Origin: an uncultured Flavonifractor sp.
Lineage (GTDB): Bacteria > Bacillota > Clostridia > Oscillospirales > Oscillospiraceae
DNA length: 32,259 nt
NCBI RefSeq assembly: GCF_944383115.1
Contig: NZ_CALWOJ010000016.1
Coordinates: forward strand, 1 to 32,259
Reading direction: 5' to 3'
The notes under the pieces were generated by a model. The model did not search any database, was not told where the DNA came from, and saw only the letters and a program-made list of their open reading frames with translations. This document shows, piece by piece, positions 1 to 6,781 of the stretch; position 1 is the stretch's first letter; each line of letters opens with the position of its first letter. The translations under genes and the position numbers were made by a program.

Positions 1-80
1 ACTTCATTCTACCAGGGTTCTGTATGAACTTCTTTTTATTTTCCTAAAGTGTTGCACTTGATAGTATAATTCACCATAGA

Positions 81-115
81 CAAAAAGGAAGGCTGCCGGT
101 TTGGCAGCCTTCCTT
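81..115 (-). terminator. Rho-independent terminator of the truncated host gene
   Basis: A perfect 13-bp inverted repeat (85-97 with 103-115, 5-nt loop) is followed on the minus strand by a run of T (complement of 81-86). It lies about 40 nt past the minus-strand stop at 154 and is the natural end of that transcript. I see no gene in positions 1-80. Confidence 0.85.
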
Positions 116-153
116 CTTCGTGAGTCTTAACCGACGCTCATATTCAGCTGGTC

Positions 154-900
154 TCAGGAACAGCAGCCCTTCAGCTGAGGATGACAGTCGGCGCCGGGGG
201 CGCTGGGCGGGAAAAACTCGTTGACGGGGAACTTCACATGGCGGAAGATCTCGCAGGGGTCCTCTTCGCCGCCGCCGCAGGCGCATTCCTTTTCGGGCAT
301 ACAGTAATCGTACACCGGCATGAGCAGCTGGGAATCGCGCTCCAGCCGGATGATGGAGAACTGGCCCAGAGTGACATAGATCCGCTTGCCCTGCGTGCCG
401 CAGCACAGCTCGCTGTTGAAGCAGCCGCAGATACAGGGCGGAATGTCGGACAGTTCGCAGTCGCAGGGATGGCACTCGCACACGTCCACCAGTTTCATGT
501 TGAGGACGATGGGGTCCACCACCTCTACTACGGCGGTGGGCAGGTTGCTCTGGCGGAGCATCTGCTCATCCAGACCCTCCAGAGAGGTCTGAGAGGAGAA
601 GATCTTGGCGGTGCCTTCGCTGCCGAACAGGATCACCCGCTTGTCAAAGACGCACAGGCCGCTGACCTCCACAGGCCGGGCGGCGCCCACGAAGGCGTCG
701 GCGGTGACCCGATAGAAGTAGCGCACGTCAACGGTGTAGAAGCCCCGGTTGAATCCAACCGGCTCCACATCGATGTACACATAGAGCAGCTCAGCCTTGC
801 CGGCCTTGATGCTGACGGCACGCTCAATGGCCGCCTGGGAACTCTGGGTGGGATAGAAACGCAGATCTTCGATACAATCCTTATCGGAAGATATTGCGCC
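154..900 (-). pseudogene. Conserved cysteine-rich clostridial protein, 5' end removed by phage integration
   Basis: An open frame runs from just after an in-frame TAA (901-903) to 154, about 248 codons, and has no credible start codon near its beginning. The conserved-looking stretch DCIEDLRFYPTQ starts at 879, upstream of the first usable GTG (780), so the true N-terminus is missing. The middle has VCIEC-like and CECHPCDCELSDIPPCICGC cysteine clusters, and the protein ends in CCS. I recall similar proteins of unknown function across Clostridia, in which an N-terminal segment ending DSCSDKDC precedes this part; that is memory, not a search. The serine recombinase gene abuts its broken end, so it is read as the host gene split by the prophage, with its first codons beyond the other prophage end. 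A shortened product from GTG 780 remains possible. Confidence 0.7.
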
Positions 901-940
901 TTATATACCGCTGAAACCATTGCGCCCCAAGGGGTTGCAA
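885..940. other. Probable phage attachment-site junction (attL or attR)
   Basis: This interval lies between the recombinase stop codon (941-943) and the first codons that read as host gene. Large serine recombinase genes usually sit next to one attachment site. It contains an imperfect dyad at 919-940 (TTGCAACCCC on the minus strand facing GGGGCGCAA). The crossover dinucleotide cannot be fixed without the other end or an empty site. Confidence 0.55.
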
Positions 941-2425
941 TCAGAAGGGTTTCAGCTCAAAAGCCAGTTGGAACTCGGTGGGCCTGGTTTTCTTCTCCTT
1001 TTGGTACTGGATGGTGGAGATGACACCCTTCAGCATGGCGTTGCGGCCGGCGGGATCGGCGGCGTCGTAGGCATCCAGGACGGCTCGGATCTTCTTGGCC
1101 AGGGAAGCTGGGTCTGCCGTCTTGGCGTCCTCAATGGCCTGCTGAGCTTCCCGCTGGCGGCGTTCAAGACCGGCGATCTTCTCCTTCACCGCGGCCATCC
1201 GCTCCCGGAAAGTGGGCAGGTCGTATTCCTCCATCTCCAGCAGCTCATACAGACGGCTCTTCTGCCGCTGGGCGGCGGCCAGTTCCTTCTTGACGGCCTC
1301 CAGCGCCGCCTCCTGCACGGAGGTATCCCGGCTGACACCGGCCTGCTGCTGCAGCTCCAGGTGGATCAGGGTCTCCTCTAGGTAGGCCAACACCCGATCC
1401 TCCACCAGCTCAAACTTGGTGCTGGCGCAGCAGCCGGGACGGGTGCAGAGCAGATAGGGCTGGTTCTTCATGGTCATGCGCTGCATATTCTGGCCGCAGT
1501 TGGCGCATTTCACCAGACCGGCCAGGGAGCTGCGCACGGTACCGTCCCGCTTGGAGGGAATATACCGCCCCGCCAGCACCGCCTGGACCTGATCATAGGT
1601 CTCCTGAGAGACGATGGCCGGGTGCATTCCGTCCACGATGGTCCACTGATCCCGTGGATTGTAGATGGTGATGTGCTTGGGGTTGCCCTTGGCTCCCTTG
1701 CGGATGTGAGTCTTTTGATCCCACACGATCTTGCCGGCAAAGGTGGGATTGCGCAGGATATGGGCCACGCTGTTGCGGGTGAACTCCGTCGAGCGGTGGG
1801 GCTTGGCGCCCAGAGAATTGATATACCGGGCGATAGAGACGCAGCCGTAGCCCTGGAGATAGAGATCGTACATCATGCGCACGAACTTGGCCTCCGGCTC
1901 GTAGATCTCCAGGGTGGGCTTCCGGTCCACTGTGACCTTCCGGTATCCGTAGGGGGCGTTGGCCACATAGCAGCCGTCCCGGATGGTCTGCTTTAGACCA
2001 CGCCGCAGCCGCTTGTTGATGATCTTGTATTCCCGGCGGCTCATAAAGGTCTTGAACTCTGCCATTTCATCATCCAGATCGTCGGACAGGTCATAGGTCT
2101 TTTCCGGGGTGATGATGAGGGTGCCCGAGTCCCGGAAGGCGTCCAGGATGATGCCCTGGTCCTTCATGCGGCCACGGGAGAGCCGGTCCAGATCCATCAC
2201 CAGCACGGCGTCGTAGCGGCCCTCCTCCACATCCTCCAGCAGCCGGAGCATCTCCGGCCGGGCGTACAGGCTCTCGCCGCTGACCACCTCATAGTAGGTC
2301 TCGATGATGTGGATGTCGTGGGAGGCGGCAAAGTCGGCCAGAGCCTTGCGATGCTTGGCCAGCACCTCCTCGGTGTCCATGCCTTCCTCCATGCGGGACT
2401 TGCGGAGATATTGGGCTGCGTCCAT
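941..2425 (-). CDS. Large serine recombinase (phage integrase)
   Basis: This site-specific recombinase of about 494 aa would integrate and excise the prophage. The N-terminal resolvase domain shows YLRKSR with the catalytic serine, and VLVMDLDRLSRG. The central recombinase domain includes APYGYRKV and FAGKIVWDQ. It is followed by a zinc ribbon (CANCGQNM, later LLCTRPGCC), a long coiled coil (EAVKKELAAAQRQKSRLYELLE) and a short C-terminal tail, the usual order for the large serine family. ATG at 2425 is preferred because AGGTGA lies 5-6 nt upstream; a GTG at 2449 would add eight residues but has no clear ribosome site. Its stop directly abuts the interrupted host gene, as expected for a phage end. 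Confidence 0.95.
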   Translation of the reverse strand: MDAAQYLRKSRMEEGMDTEEVLAKHRKALADFAASHDIHIIETYYEVVSGESLYARPEMLRLLEDVEEGRYDAVLVMDLDRLSRGRMKDQGIILDAFRDSGTLIITPEKTYDLSDDLDDEMAEFKTFMSRREYKIINKRLRRGLKQTIRDGCYVANAPYGYRKVTVDRKPTLEIYEPEAKFVRMMYDLYLQGYGCVSIARYINSLGAKPHRSTEFTRNSVAHILRNPTFAGKIVWDQKTHIRKGAKGNPKHITIYNPRDQWTIVDGMHPAIVSQETYDQVQAVLAGRYIPSKRDGTVRSSLAGLVKCANCGQNMQRMTMKNQPYLLCTRPGCCASTKFELVEDRVLAYLEETLIHLELQQQAGVSRDTSVQEAALEAVKKELAAAQRQKSRLYELLEMEEYDLPTFRERMAAVKEKIAGLERRQREAQQAIEDAKTADPASLAKKIRAVLDAYDAADPAGRNAMLKGVISTIQYQKEKKTRPTEFQLAFELKPF

Positions 2426-2477
2426 CAGATTCACCTGCTTTCGTGGCACAAATGTTCGATTTCTGGCGGTTTAAGAG

Positions 2478-2497
2478 GCCGGGGCGTAAGCCCCGGC
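2478..2497. terminator. Hairpin between NYN gene and integrase
   Basis: A perfect 8-bp GC-rich stem (GCCGGGGC / GCCCCGGC) with a GTAA loop follows the NYN-gene stop on the minus strand. It lacks a good T-run on that strand, so it may only attenuate transcription into the integrase. On the plus strand it is followed by an AT-rich stretch. Confidence 0.5.
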
Positions 2498-2505
2498 ATT
2501 TATAA

Positions 2506-3204
2506 TTATGCTTTGTATGGAGCTAAAGACTCACTGGTCTGCTCTTTTCGATAAGGGTTACCGCAACTGCGCTTTCCATCGATATGTTCGAAGAGATCTC
2601 TGTCATGTCCAATTTCCATTTCCAGAGGATCCAGAACAAAATCGAGTCCCTCTCTGCGAGCAAGTTTTGCGGCAGGGACAAAGTCACTGTCTCCGGCGAT
2701 GAGGACAATTTGATCTACCTGGTGCTTATAGGCCAGAGAGGCAATATCCATCCCGATTTTCATATCAACGCCTTTTTGGCGAATGGTCATCTCAAAGTGA
2801 TTCTCTGTAAGGTCAGAGGTAGATATAGAGCCAGAGCACAGCTTTTTTACGGCATCGTATTTTAAAGTATAAACAGAATTACTGTCATCGAGTATGCCCA
2901 ACCGCAGGGCAACCTTGCGCTTTTCTTTTAAACAATCTAGAAACTGGGTCATCCAAATATATTCTGAGGAGACACCCAGATTTATGGTCTTTTTTAAGAG
3001 CGGATGATACATCTGCTTATCAACAGGGGGACAATCATAATAAAAAATTCGATAGAGTTCATGTGTTAAGTGATGCTCGTGCAAATGTCTGCGGACATAT
3101 GTAATCAGCCCATTAGCAGCTACTTGCGGGGTGCGTTCTCCCCATAGCTTTTTTGCGCGCTTCCTGTAAAATCCTCCATCTACTAATATTGCAGTTTTAG
3201 ACAT
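2506..3204 (-). CDS. NYN-domain (LabA/DUF88, PIN-like) protein, putative RNase
   Basis: A 232-aa protein. The N-terminus AILVDGGFYRKR supplies the first acidic residue (D9), VDMKIGMDIASLA a second group, and IVLIAGDSDFVPAAKLARREG is the classic GDSDF signature of NYN/DUF88 proteins, a PIN-like fold often linked to metal-dependent RNA cleavage. A short C-terminal tail carries no recognised domain. Start ATG 3204 has GGGAG about 10 nt upstream. The gene has its own consensus promoter (3331-3359) and a long, highly structured leader (3232-3325), so it appears to be expressed separately from the lysogeny genes. The role is unknown; phage defence or autoregulation through its leader are inferences. 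Composition is AT-richer than the neighbouring integrase, suggesting separate acquisition. Confidence 0.85.
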   Translation of the reverse strand: MSKTAILVDGGFYRKRAKKLWGERTPQVAANGLITYVRRHLHEHHLTHELYRIFYYDCPPVDKQMYHPLLKKTINLGVSSEYIWMTQFLDCLKEKRKVALRLGILDDSNSVYTLKYDAVKKLCSGSISTSDLTENHFEMTIRQKGVDMKIGMDIASLAYKHQVDQIVLIAGDSDFVPAAKLARREGLDFVLDPLEMEIGHDRDLFEHIDGKRSCGNPYRKEQTSESLAPYKA

Positions 3205-3231
3205 CTTGTGTTACTCCCTTTGATAAGTCTA

Positions 3232-3325
3232 AAGCCCTTAGAACTGGCGCTCCCCTTATGGTGGGGGACCTGTTCCAAGGGCTTGATAAGCACAACGGAG
3301 AGGTGACAAAAGTCATTTCGTTGTG
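3232..3325 (-). ncRNA. Structured 5' leader or small RNA upstream of the NYN gene
   Basis: Read on the minus strand, the predicted transcript begins almost exactly at a hairpin: 3319-3325 pairs with 3291-3297 (CACAACG / CGTTGTG), extended by GTGAC/GTCAT around an AAAA loop. A second hairpin follows: AAGGGCTT 3277-3284 with AAGCCCTT 3232-3239, extended by GTTC/GAAC and an inner GGGG/CCCC. The NYN ribosome site comes 20-25 nt later. Whether this is a regulatory leader, a processed RNA or an RNase substrate is inference. Confidence 0.5.
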
Positions 3326-3330
3326 TCTTT

Positions 3331-3359
3331 ATAATATGCCCCCGGAGTTAAAATGTCAA
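3331..3359 (-). promoter_or_regulatory. Consensus sigma-A promoter for the NYN gene
   Basis: On the minus strand, TTGACA (3359-3354) is separated by exactly 17 nt from TATTAT (3336-3331). The predicted start is near 3325, at the foot of the first leader hairpin. This is one of the best promoter matches in the window. Confidence 0.85.
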
Positions 3360-3486
3360 CCAGAGGTTTCAATCTTTGTTGAAAATGCCAATTGATTTTT
3401 GCAATTATCATTCTTCACGATGTGTACTTTTAAGCAATACATTAAATAAAAATATAAGCCCCGGCTCTTATTGTCTTATGGTGAAG

Positions 3487-3927
3487 TTACTTGTTCAGGT
3501 TTTCGTGGTTCTCGTAAGCGATCTCCTGGAGCTGCTTGTACAGCGGCTGAATGTTGTACTTTTTGGGGAACTCAAATTTCTTTTCCGCAACAGACACCCC
3601 GCCGCTGGCCCGGTAGTAGGGGGAGGAGATGTAAGAGATATTGATCTCGCTGTCATCCATGCCAAAACCAGAGGTTTCGGCGGAGACGTGGATGATACTG
3701 GAGAGATTGATGGAGTCCACCCGCATCTTCTGGCCGGTGGCGCCCTGCTTGTCAAAGTCCACGATGCGCTTGTTGGTGAAGAGAACCACATCCCGGACCA
3801 GCCGGAAGCCGGTCTGGATGGTCTCGCCGTCCATCAGATAGGCGCCATATTCCTTCATCAGTTCATCCACAGACACTTCGCTCATGTTGCCCAGAATACC
3901 CTGGGTCAGATTACCAAACAGTCCCAT
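3487..3927 (-). CDS. Bacterial PH-domain protein (bPH_1/DUF1696-like)
   Basis: About 146 aa beginning MGLFGNLTQGILGNMSEVS. The features fit the bacterial pleckstrin-homology fold of PF08000-type proteins: an EYGAYLMDGETIQTGFRLVRDVVLFTNKRIV stretch (seen in two parts, ending in the typical LFTNKRIV turn), DFDKQGATGQKM, and a final FPKKYNIQPLYKQLQEI helix. These small cytosolic proteins have no settled function. ATG 3927 is chosen because AGAGGT lies about 8 nt upstream; a TTG at 3960 would be longer without support. The gene is first after a 280-nt gap from the NYN leader and is followed upstream, 45 nt away, by the TerB/BRCT gene in the same direction. It is probably cargo expressed in lysogeny. 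Confidence 0.75.
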   Translation of the reverse strand: MGLFGNLTQGILGNMSEVSVDELMKEYGAYLMDGETIQTGFRLVRDVVLFTNKRIVDFDKQGATGQKMRVDSINLSSIIHVSAETSGFGMDDSEINISYISSPYYRASGGVSVAEKKFEFPKKYNIQPLYKQLQEIAYENHENLNK

Positions 3928-3972
3928 AGTAAAAACCTCTTTCTGTTCATAATGTAGCAATCTTTTTGTGTC

Positions 3973-4896
3973 TCAATTATCGGTCATAATAGCCGCATCG
4001 TCCACTGCGTCCCAGAAATCGGTCTCATTGACGATTACGATCCCGGCGCCATCTTTGCGCAGATTCACAGCCTGCTCGATCTTACGGCCATAGCAGGCGT
4101 AGGCCCAGCAGGGATTCCCCGCATTGCCCACTACCAGGTAGTCGGTCTTGGCAGACACGGAGGTTTGGACCCTCCCGCCCAGCTGTACAACAGTGTCCGC
4201 AACCTCAGTACGCTTTGCCCGGTAAAATTCTCCGGTGAAGCAGAAGGTCTTATCCTGGAAGGTGATCTCAGGACAGACGGCACAGATACCGCCGATGCTA
4301 TAGGTTTCCCGGAGCCGGGAGAACTCTTTCTCGGACAGGTTGTAGGAGGAAGTGAAGTCGATTACATCTCCGAATAATGCCATCAGAGTTTCCCGCTCTT
4401 CCTGTGTAATTTTCTTGTCTGCCAAGATCACATAGAGAAGGCTGTTGATTTCATCGAAGGGATATGTACCAGACAGAAAATCATTGGCGTCAACCCATGC
4501 TTTTAGAGTCATAATCTCTCGATCGCTCAGCTCTCCATCCGCCAGAAGGCCGTGGAGCATTCCGGCTAGGAACTGGATGGAGGAGGTGACCATGTCATAA
4601 TAGGCGTTGTTGTCTGCAAAGTTATTGCAGAGCCACAAAATATCCTTCGCTTCCTCTTCAGTCACTACCCCATCCTCGGTGGCCCGTTCTACCACAGGCA
4701 GAATTTCAGAGAAAGGATGGCGATCACGAAATTCAGCGTGAATCTCACACCAATGGACCAGTTCTGTGACCTCCTTGGAACTCACATCCATATCGGAGTT
4801 TATGCCTGCCACCAGGCCCCGCAGCGTGTTGACCGCCTTGTGCAACTCTGCGGGTTTTGTAAAGCGGCGGTAGTCCTCTAAGTCTTTTGTGGGCAT
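3973..4896 (-). CDS. TerB-like helical protein with C-terminal BRCT domain
   Basis: 307 aa. The first ~200 residues are helical, with two acidic repeated segments (SDMDVSSKEV; ADGELSDREIMTLKAWV; ADKKITQEERETLMALF) that resemble the tandem TerB-like fold. The last ~95 residues form a BRCT domain of the DNA-ligase type: TFCFTGEFYRAKR, VVQLGGRVQTSVS, KTDYLVVGN, and a closing KIEQA with a conserved tryptophan. No adenylation or nuclease domain is present, so it is not a ligase. BRCT domains bind DNA ends or phosphopeptides; a link to DNA repair or stress sensing is inferred. Start ATG 4896 has AAGGAGAGG upstream. It sits in the minus-strand cargo operon. Confidence 0.8.
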   Translation of the reverse strand: MPTKDLEDYRRFTKPAELHKAVNTLRGLVAGINSDMDVSSKEVTELVHWCEIHAEFRDRHPFSEILPVVERATEDGVVTEEEAKDILWLCNNFADNNAYYDMVTSSIQFLAGMLHGLLADGELSDREIMTLKAWVDANDFLSGTYPFDEINSLLYVILADKKITQEERETLMALFGDVIDFTSSYNLSEKEFSRLRETYSIGGICAVCPEITFQDKTFCFTGEFYRAKRTEVADTVVQLGGRVQTSVSAKTDYLVVGNAGNPCWAYACYGRKIEQAVNLRKDGAGIVIVNETDFWDAVDDAAIMTDN

Positions 4897-4946
4897 AATA
4901 CCAACCTCTCCTTTTTCTGTGACGCAGATAAACTATTTTACATTGC

Positions 4947-5162
4947 TCATCCATCTAAGGAATTGCGGGTCATATCAACGATTCCATTGAAATAATCCAG
5001 CGTGCTGAAAAGGTAGAATAACAAGATGGCTGCGAAAATTAGGATAACCACCAGCAAGGCAATGCGGGTGTTACGCCTGGCTTCCAGTTTTGCATCAGTA
5101 TGCCGACCGCAGCTAGGGCATTTTTTGCCTTTATACTTTGTACCGCAGGCAGGACACTTCAT
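4947..5162 (-). CDS. Small zinc-ribbon membrane protein
   Basis: 71 aa. The N-terminal CPACGTKYKGKKCPSCG is a four-cysteine zinc ribbon. It is followed by a basic linker and one strong transmembrane helix (IALLVVILIFAAILLFYLF), then a short tail, so the ribbon probably faces the cytoplasm. I do not recognise a specific family or function. It lies between the DUF4236 and TerB/BRCT genes, all on the minus strand, and is probably co-transcribed from the SOS-type promoter at 5679-5714. Confidence 0.75.
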   Translation of the reverse strand: MKCPACGTKYKGKKCPSCGRHTDAKLEARRNTRIALLVVILIFAAILLFYLFSTLDYFNGIVDMTRNSLDG

Positions 5163-5192
5163 CGTAATTCCCTCATTTCAAGAGATGATAAA

Positions 5193-5639
5193 TCAATCAG
5201 TCTCCTGGTGATATGCAAATCCTTTATACGCAACTATAGCCGATATAATAGCAACAACAATTTCTATTATTCCAAGTAGAACCCATTTAAGAAAAAGGGC
5301 AAGCAACCCAGTAAAAAAGAAAATGACAAAAACAAAGAAAAACAGCCACCGATTCTTTATCAAATCTGTTTTTGTCTTAGACAAGCCCTCTTGAGACATA
5401 TAGTCATCAGGAACAGTATGTGGAGTTGGAGCAGATGTAGTTTTTTTCTTTTTGGACGAAAGATTGGAGGTATATGAAATTCCGGTACCAGGCACAGAGA
5501 CACGACTGGATGCTCCTGTCTTAGAATTAATGTTAATGCCTCCGTGCTTACCGCCTATGCTTATTCCTGCGCTCTTTTTCCCTAAATTGAGTTTGACGCC
5601 GGGAGCAAGTTTAACGCTTTTCCGAAAACGAGATCCCAT
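5193..5639 (-). CDS. DUF4236 membrane protein
   Basis: 148 aa. The start MGSRFRKSVKLAPGVKLNLGK, then GISIGGKHGGININ and SRVSVPGTGISY, is the diagnostic N-terminal DUF4236 domain. A Ser/Lys/Thr-rich linker is followed by two hydrophobic helices near the C-terminus (WLFFFVFVIFFFTGLLALFL; IIEIVVAIISAIVAY). The function of the family is unknown. ATG 5639 has AAGGAC about 8 nt upstream and gives the family's standard N-terminus; an earlier in-frame start at 5807 would read through the promoter palindrome and is rejected. It is the first gene downstream of the minus-strand arm of the SOS promoter. Confidence 0.85.
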   Translation of the reverse strand: MGSRFRKSVKLAPGVKLNLGKKSAGISIGGKHGGININSKTGASSRVSVPGTGISYTSNLSSKKKKTTSAPTPHTVPDDYMSQEGLSKTKTDLIKNRWLFFFVFVIFFFTGLLALFLKWVLLGIIEIVVAIISAIVAYKGFAYHQETD

Positions 5640-5678
5640 AGTAAGTCCTTCTTTCTTACAAGAAAATTCCTTTGGTGT

Positions 5679-5714
5679 ATTGCCATTATAGAACGTATGT
5701 TCTATAATGGCAAT
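5679..5714. promoter_or_regulatory. Symmetric divergent promoter pair with central SOS (LexA) box
   Basis: A perfect 16-bp inverted repeat with a 4-nt centre. The core GAAC-GTAT-GTTC (5691-5702) matches the Gram-positive LexA/DinR box (GAAC N4 GTTC). Each arm contains TATAAT (plus 5703-5708; minus 5690-5685) and TTGCCA (plus 5680-5685; minus 5713-5708), each pair 17 nt apart, so two face-to-face promoters share one operator. It would drive DUF4236 leftward and the 5731 microprotein rightward and be derepressed by DNA damage. LexA binding itself is inferred. Confidence 0.75.
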
Positions 5715-5730
5715 AAAGGGGGCGGTGCCT

Positions 5731-5898
5731 ATGAGCGAAAATGAACTTAGGTTATTGTCGATCATCCGGGACAGTAAAGACCCGGCGGCTGTACTGGCCG
5801 CCGCCATGGAGGCGGTTACAGCTTGTCTGCAGCAGCCTGAACCATGCGGAGTACCATCTCCTGCTGATCCGGCGTCAGCTGCCGGAACAGTGTCATAA
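5731..5898 (+). CDS. SOS-promoter-linked microprotein
   Basis: 55 aa beginning MSENELRLLSIIRDSKDPAAV, mostly helical, then a Pro/Ala-rich tail. AAGGGGG lies about 8 nt before the ATG and the rightward half of the symmetric SOS promoter is just upstream. Its last 83 nt overlap the 3' end of the repressor gene on the opposite strand. I recall comparable short proteins (RDSKDP-type) in Oscillospiraceae prophages, unverified. Because it reads against the repressor gene and would be switched on by DNA damage, it or its transcript could act as an anti-repressor; that is inference. Confidence 0.55.
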   Translation: MSENELRLLSIIRDSKDPAAVLAAAMEAVTACLQQPEPCGVPSPADPASAAGTVS

Positions 5899-6151
5899 GT
5901 ACCCGCTCCCCTTCAGAGAGTCCATCGTCTTGTACGGTGGGCTCTTTTTTTTCGCCCAGCAAGTCGCTTGTAGTGACGCCCAGATATTCAGCCAGCATTT
6001 GGACTTTTGCAACGGAAGGAATACTGCCGCGGGTTTCGATATGATTCAATAAGTTTTTCCCAGCGCCACTTTCATCACAGGCGATAGTTGGTTTAACACC
6101 CTTTTTCCGGCAAAGCTCTTTGACATTTTCAACAAAAATTTTGACATCCAA
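5816..6151 (-). CDS. CI-type HTH (XRE family) repressor
   Basis: 111 aa. The N-terminal ~65 residues form a helix-turn-helix of XRE type (FVENVKELCRKKGV; NLLNHIETRGSIPSVAKVQMLAEYLGVTTSDLLG). The C-terminal part (LSEGERVLMTLFRQLTPDQQEMVLRMVQ) is a short helical region typical of small Firmicute phage repressors. No LexA-like protease domain is present, so induction cannot work by RecA-stimulated self-cleavage of this protein. The start is TTG at 6151, with AGGAG 9 nt upstream; no ATG lies in frame. It is divergent from the early gene at 6282, with operators between, and is the likely lysogeny repressor. Confidence 0.85.
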   Translation of the reverse strand: MDVKIFVENVKELCRKKGVKPTIACDESGAGKNLLNHIETRGSIPSVAKVQMLAEYLGVTTSDLLGEKKEPTVQDDGLSEGERVLMTLFRQLTPDQQEMVLRMVQAAADKL

Positions 6152-6188
6152 AGGGCATCACTCCTATTATAAAAAGAATTACAAAAAA

Positions 6189-6242
6189 TCATAAATTGGG
6201 GATAAACAGTTGACAATCATAAATTGGGGATTTATGATTGTC
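6189..6242. promoter_or_regulatory. Lysogeny/early genetic switch: operators and divergent promoters
   Basis: A perfect 13-bp inverted repeat (6212-6224 / 6230-6242, spacer TGGGG) overlaps a consensus rightward promoter: TTGACA 6210-6215, 17 nt, TATGAT 6233-6238. A direct copy of AATCATAAATTGGGGAT lies at 6187-6203, one arm only. Leftward, TTGTCA (6216-6211) and TATGAT (6194-6189), 16 nt apart, can serve the repressor. One palindrome therefore covers the early promoter and the partial copy covers the repressor promoter. Binding by the repressor is inferred. Confidence 0.8.
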
Positions 6243-6281
6243 CCAGAGTAAACGAACGGTAAACAGAGAGAGGGAACGGAC

Positions 6282-6509
6282 ATGAAAGTCCTAGTAGAAC
6301 TGGAGAATGGCAAAACAGTAGAGTTTAGAGATATCCAGGGCATTGATGACAGCGATACTGCTTTACTTATGTTTAGCAATAGGTATTTAACAGGTGCTCA
6401 CACGGCCCAAATGGAAAATGAGCTGAGCAGCCGTATCGGACGGCGGTGCATTATTTTGCCGCCCTTTATCACAAATGTGATGGGAGTGACCTCAGGACCG
6501 GAACAGTGA
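6282..6509 (+). CDS. Small early protein of unknown function
   Basis: 75 aa, starting MKVLVELENGKTVEFRDIQGI, predicted beta-rich at the N-terminus, ending GVTSGPEQ. It has no domain I recognise. AGAGAGGG precedes the ATG and it is the first gene after the rightward early promoter at 6210-6238, so it should be repressed in the lysogen and made early on induction. This is the position of Cro-like or antirepressor proteins, but the sequence shows no helix-turn-helix. Confidence 0.65.
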   Translation: MKVLVELENGKTVEFRDIQGIDDSDTALLMFSNRYLTGAHTAQMENELSSRIGRRCIILPPFITNVMGVTSGPEQ

Positions 6510-6543
6510 CACCACAAGTAAAAGCAGAGAAAGACGGTGAGAT

Positions 6544-6717
6544 ATGATGAATGGAACACAAATATTCTGCGTATCTCTTATTGCTGTTCTGTACGGGATC
6601 TGTATTCCGACCTATAAATACGTCAATCCCAAGGGATTTAAATTATATCTCCTTTGGCTGGTGTTCATCGGTGTGTTGTGGCTGTCGCTTATATTTGGTA
6701 CGGATATCTGCGGCTAA
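6544..6717 (+). CDS. Small two-helix membrane protein
   Basis: 57 aa, starting MMNGTQIFCVSLIAVLYGIC. There are two hydrophobic segments (FCVSLIAVLYGICIP and LYLLWLVFIGVLWLSLIF) joined by a short Tyr/Lys/Pro loop (TYKYVNPKGFK), a convincing hairpin membrane protein. Another frame over the same DNA is longer but lacks this pattern and a ribosome site. The initiator could be either of two adjacent ATG codons (6544, 6547), with GGTGAG a few nt upstream. Function unknown; it lies between early regulators. Confidence 0.6.
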   Translation: MMNGTQIFCVSLIAVLYGICIPTYKYVNPKGFKLYLLWLVFIGVLWLSLIFGTDICG

Positions 6718-6781
6718 TGTTTACCTATTGTGAATCATAGCACATAACCAGAAAAAGGACAACCTGAAAGGAGGGAAAAAG

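Noticed and set aside
1..80. Possible promoter or tRNA remnant at the left edge
   Set aside because: AT-rich with a TATAAT-like string at 65-70 but no downstream gene on either strand in the window and no cloverleaf.
181..1023. Long plus-strand open frame (280 codons)
   Set aside because: It is antisense to the cysteine-rich host gene and the recombinase end, has no ribosome site and no recognisable motif.
6551..6733. 60-codon frame starting MEHKYSAYLL
   Set aside because: The neighbouring frame at 6544-6717 gives two clean membrane helices and better spacing to a ribosome site.
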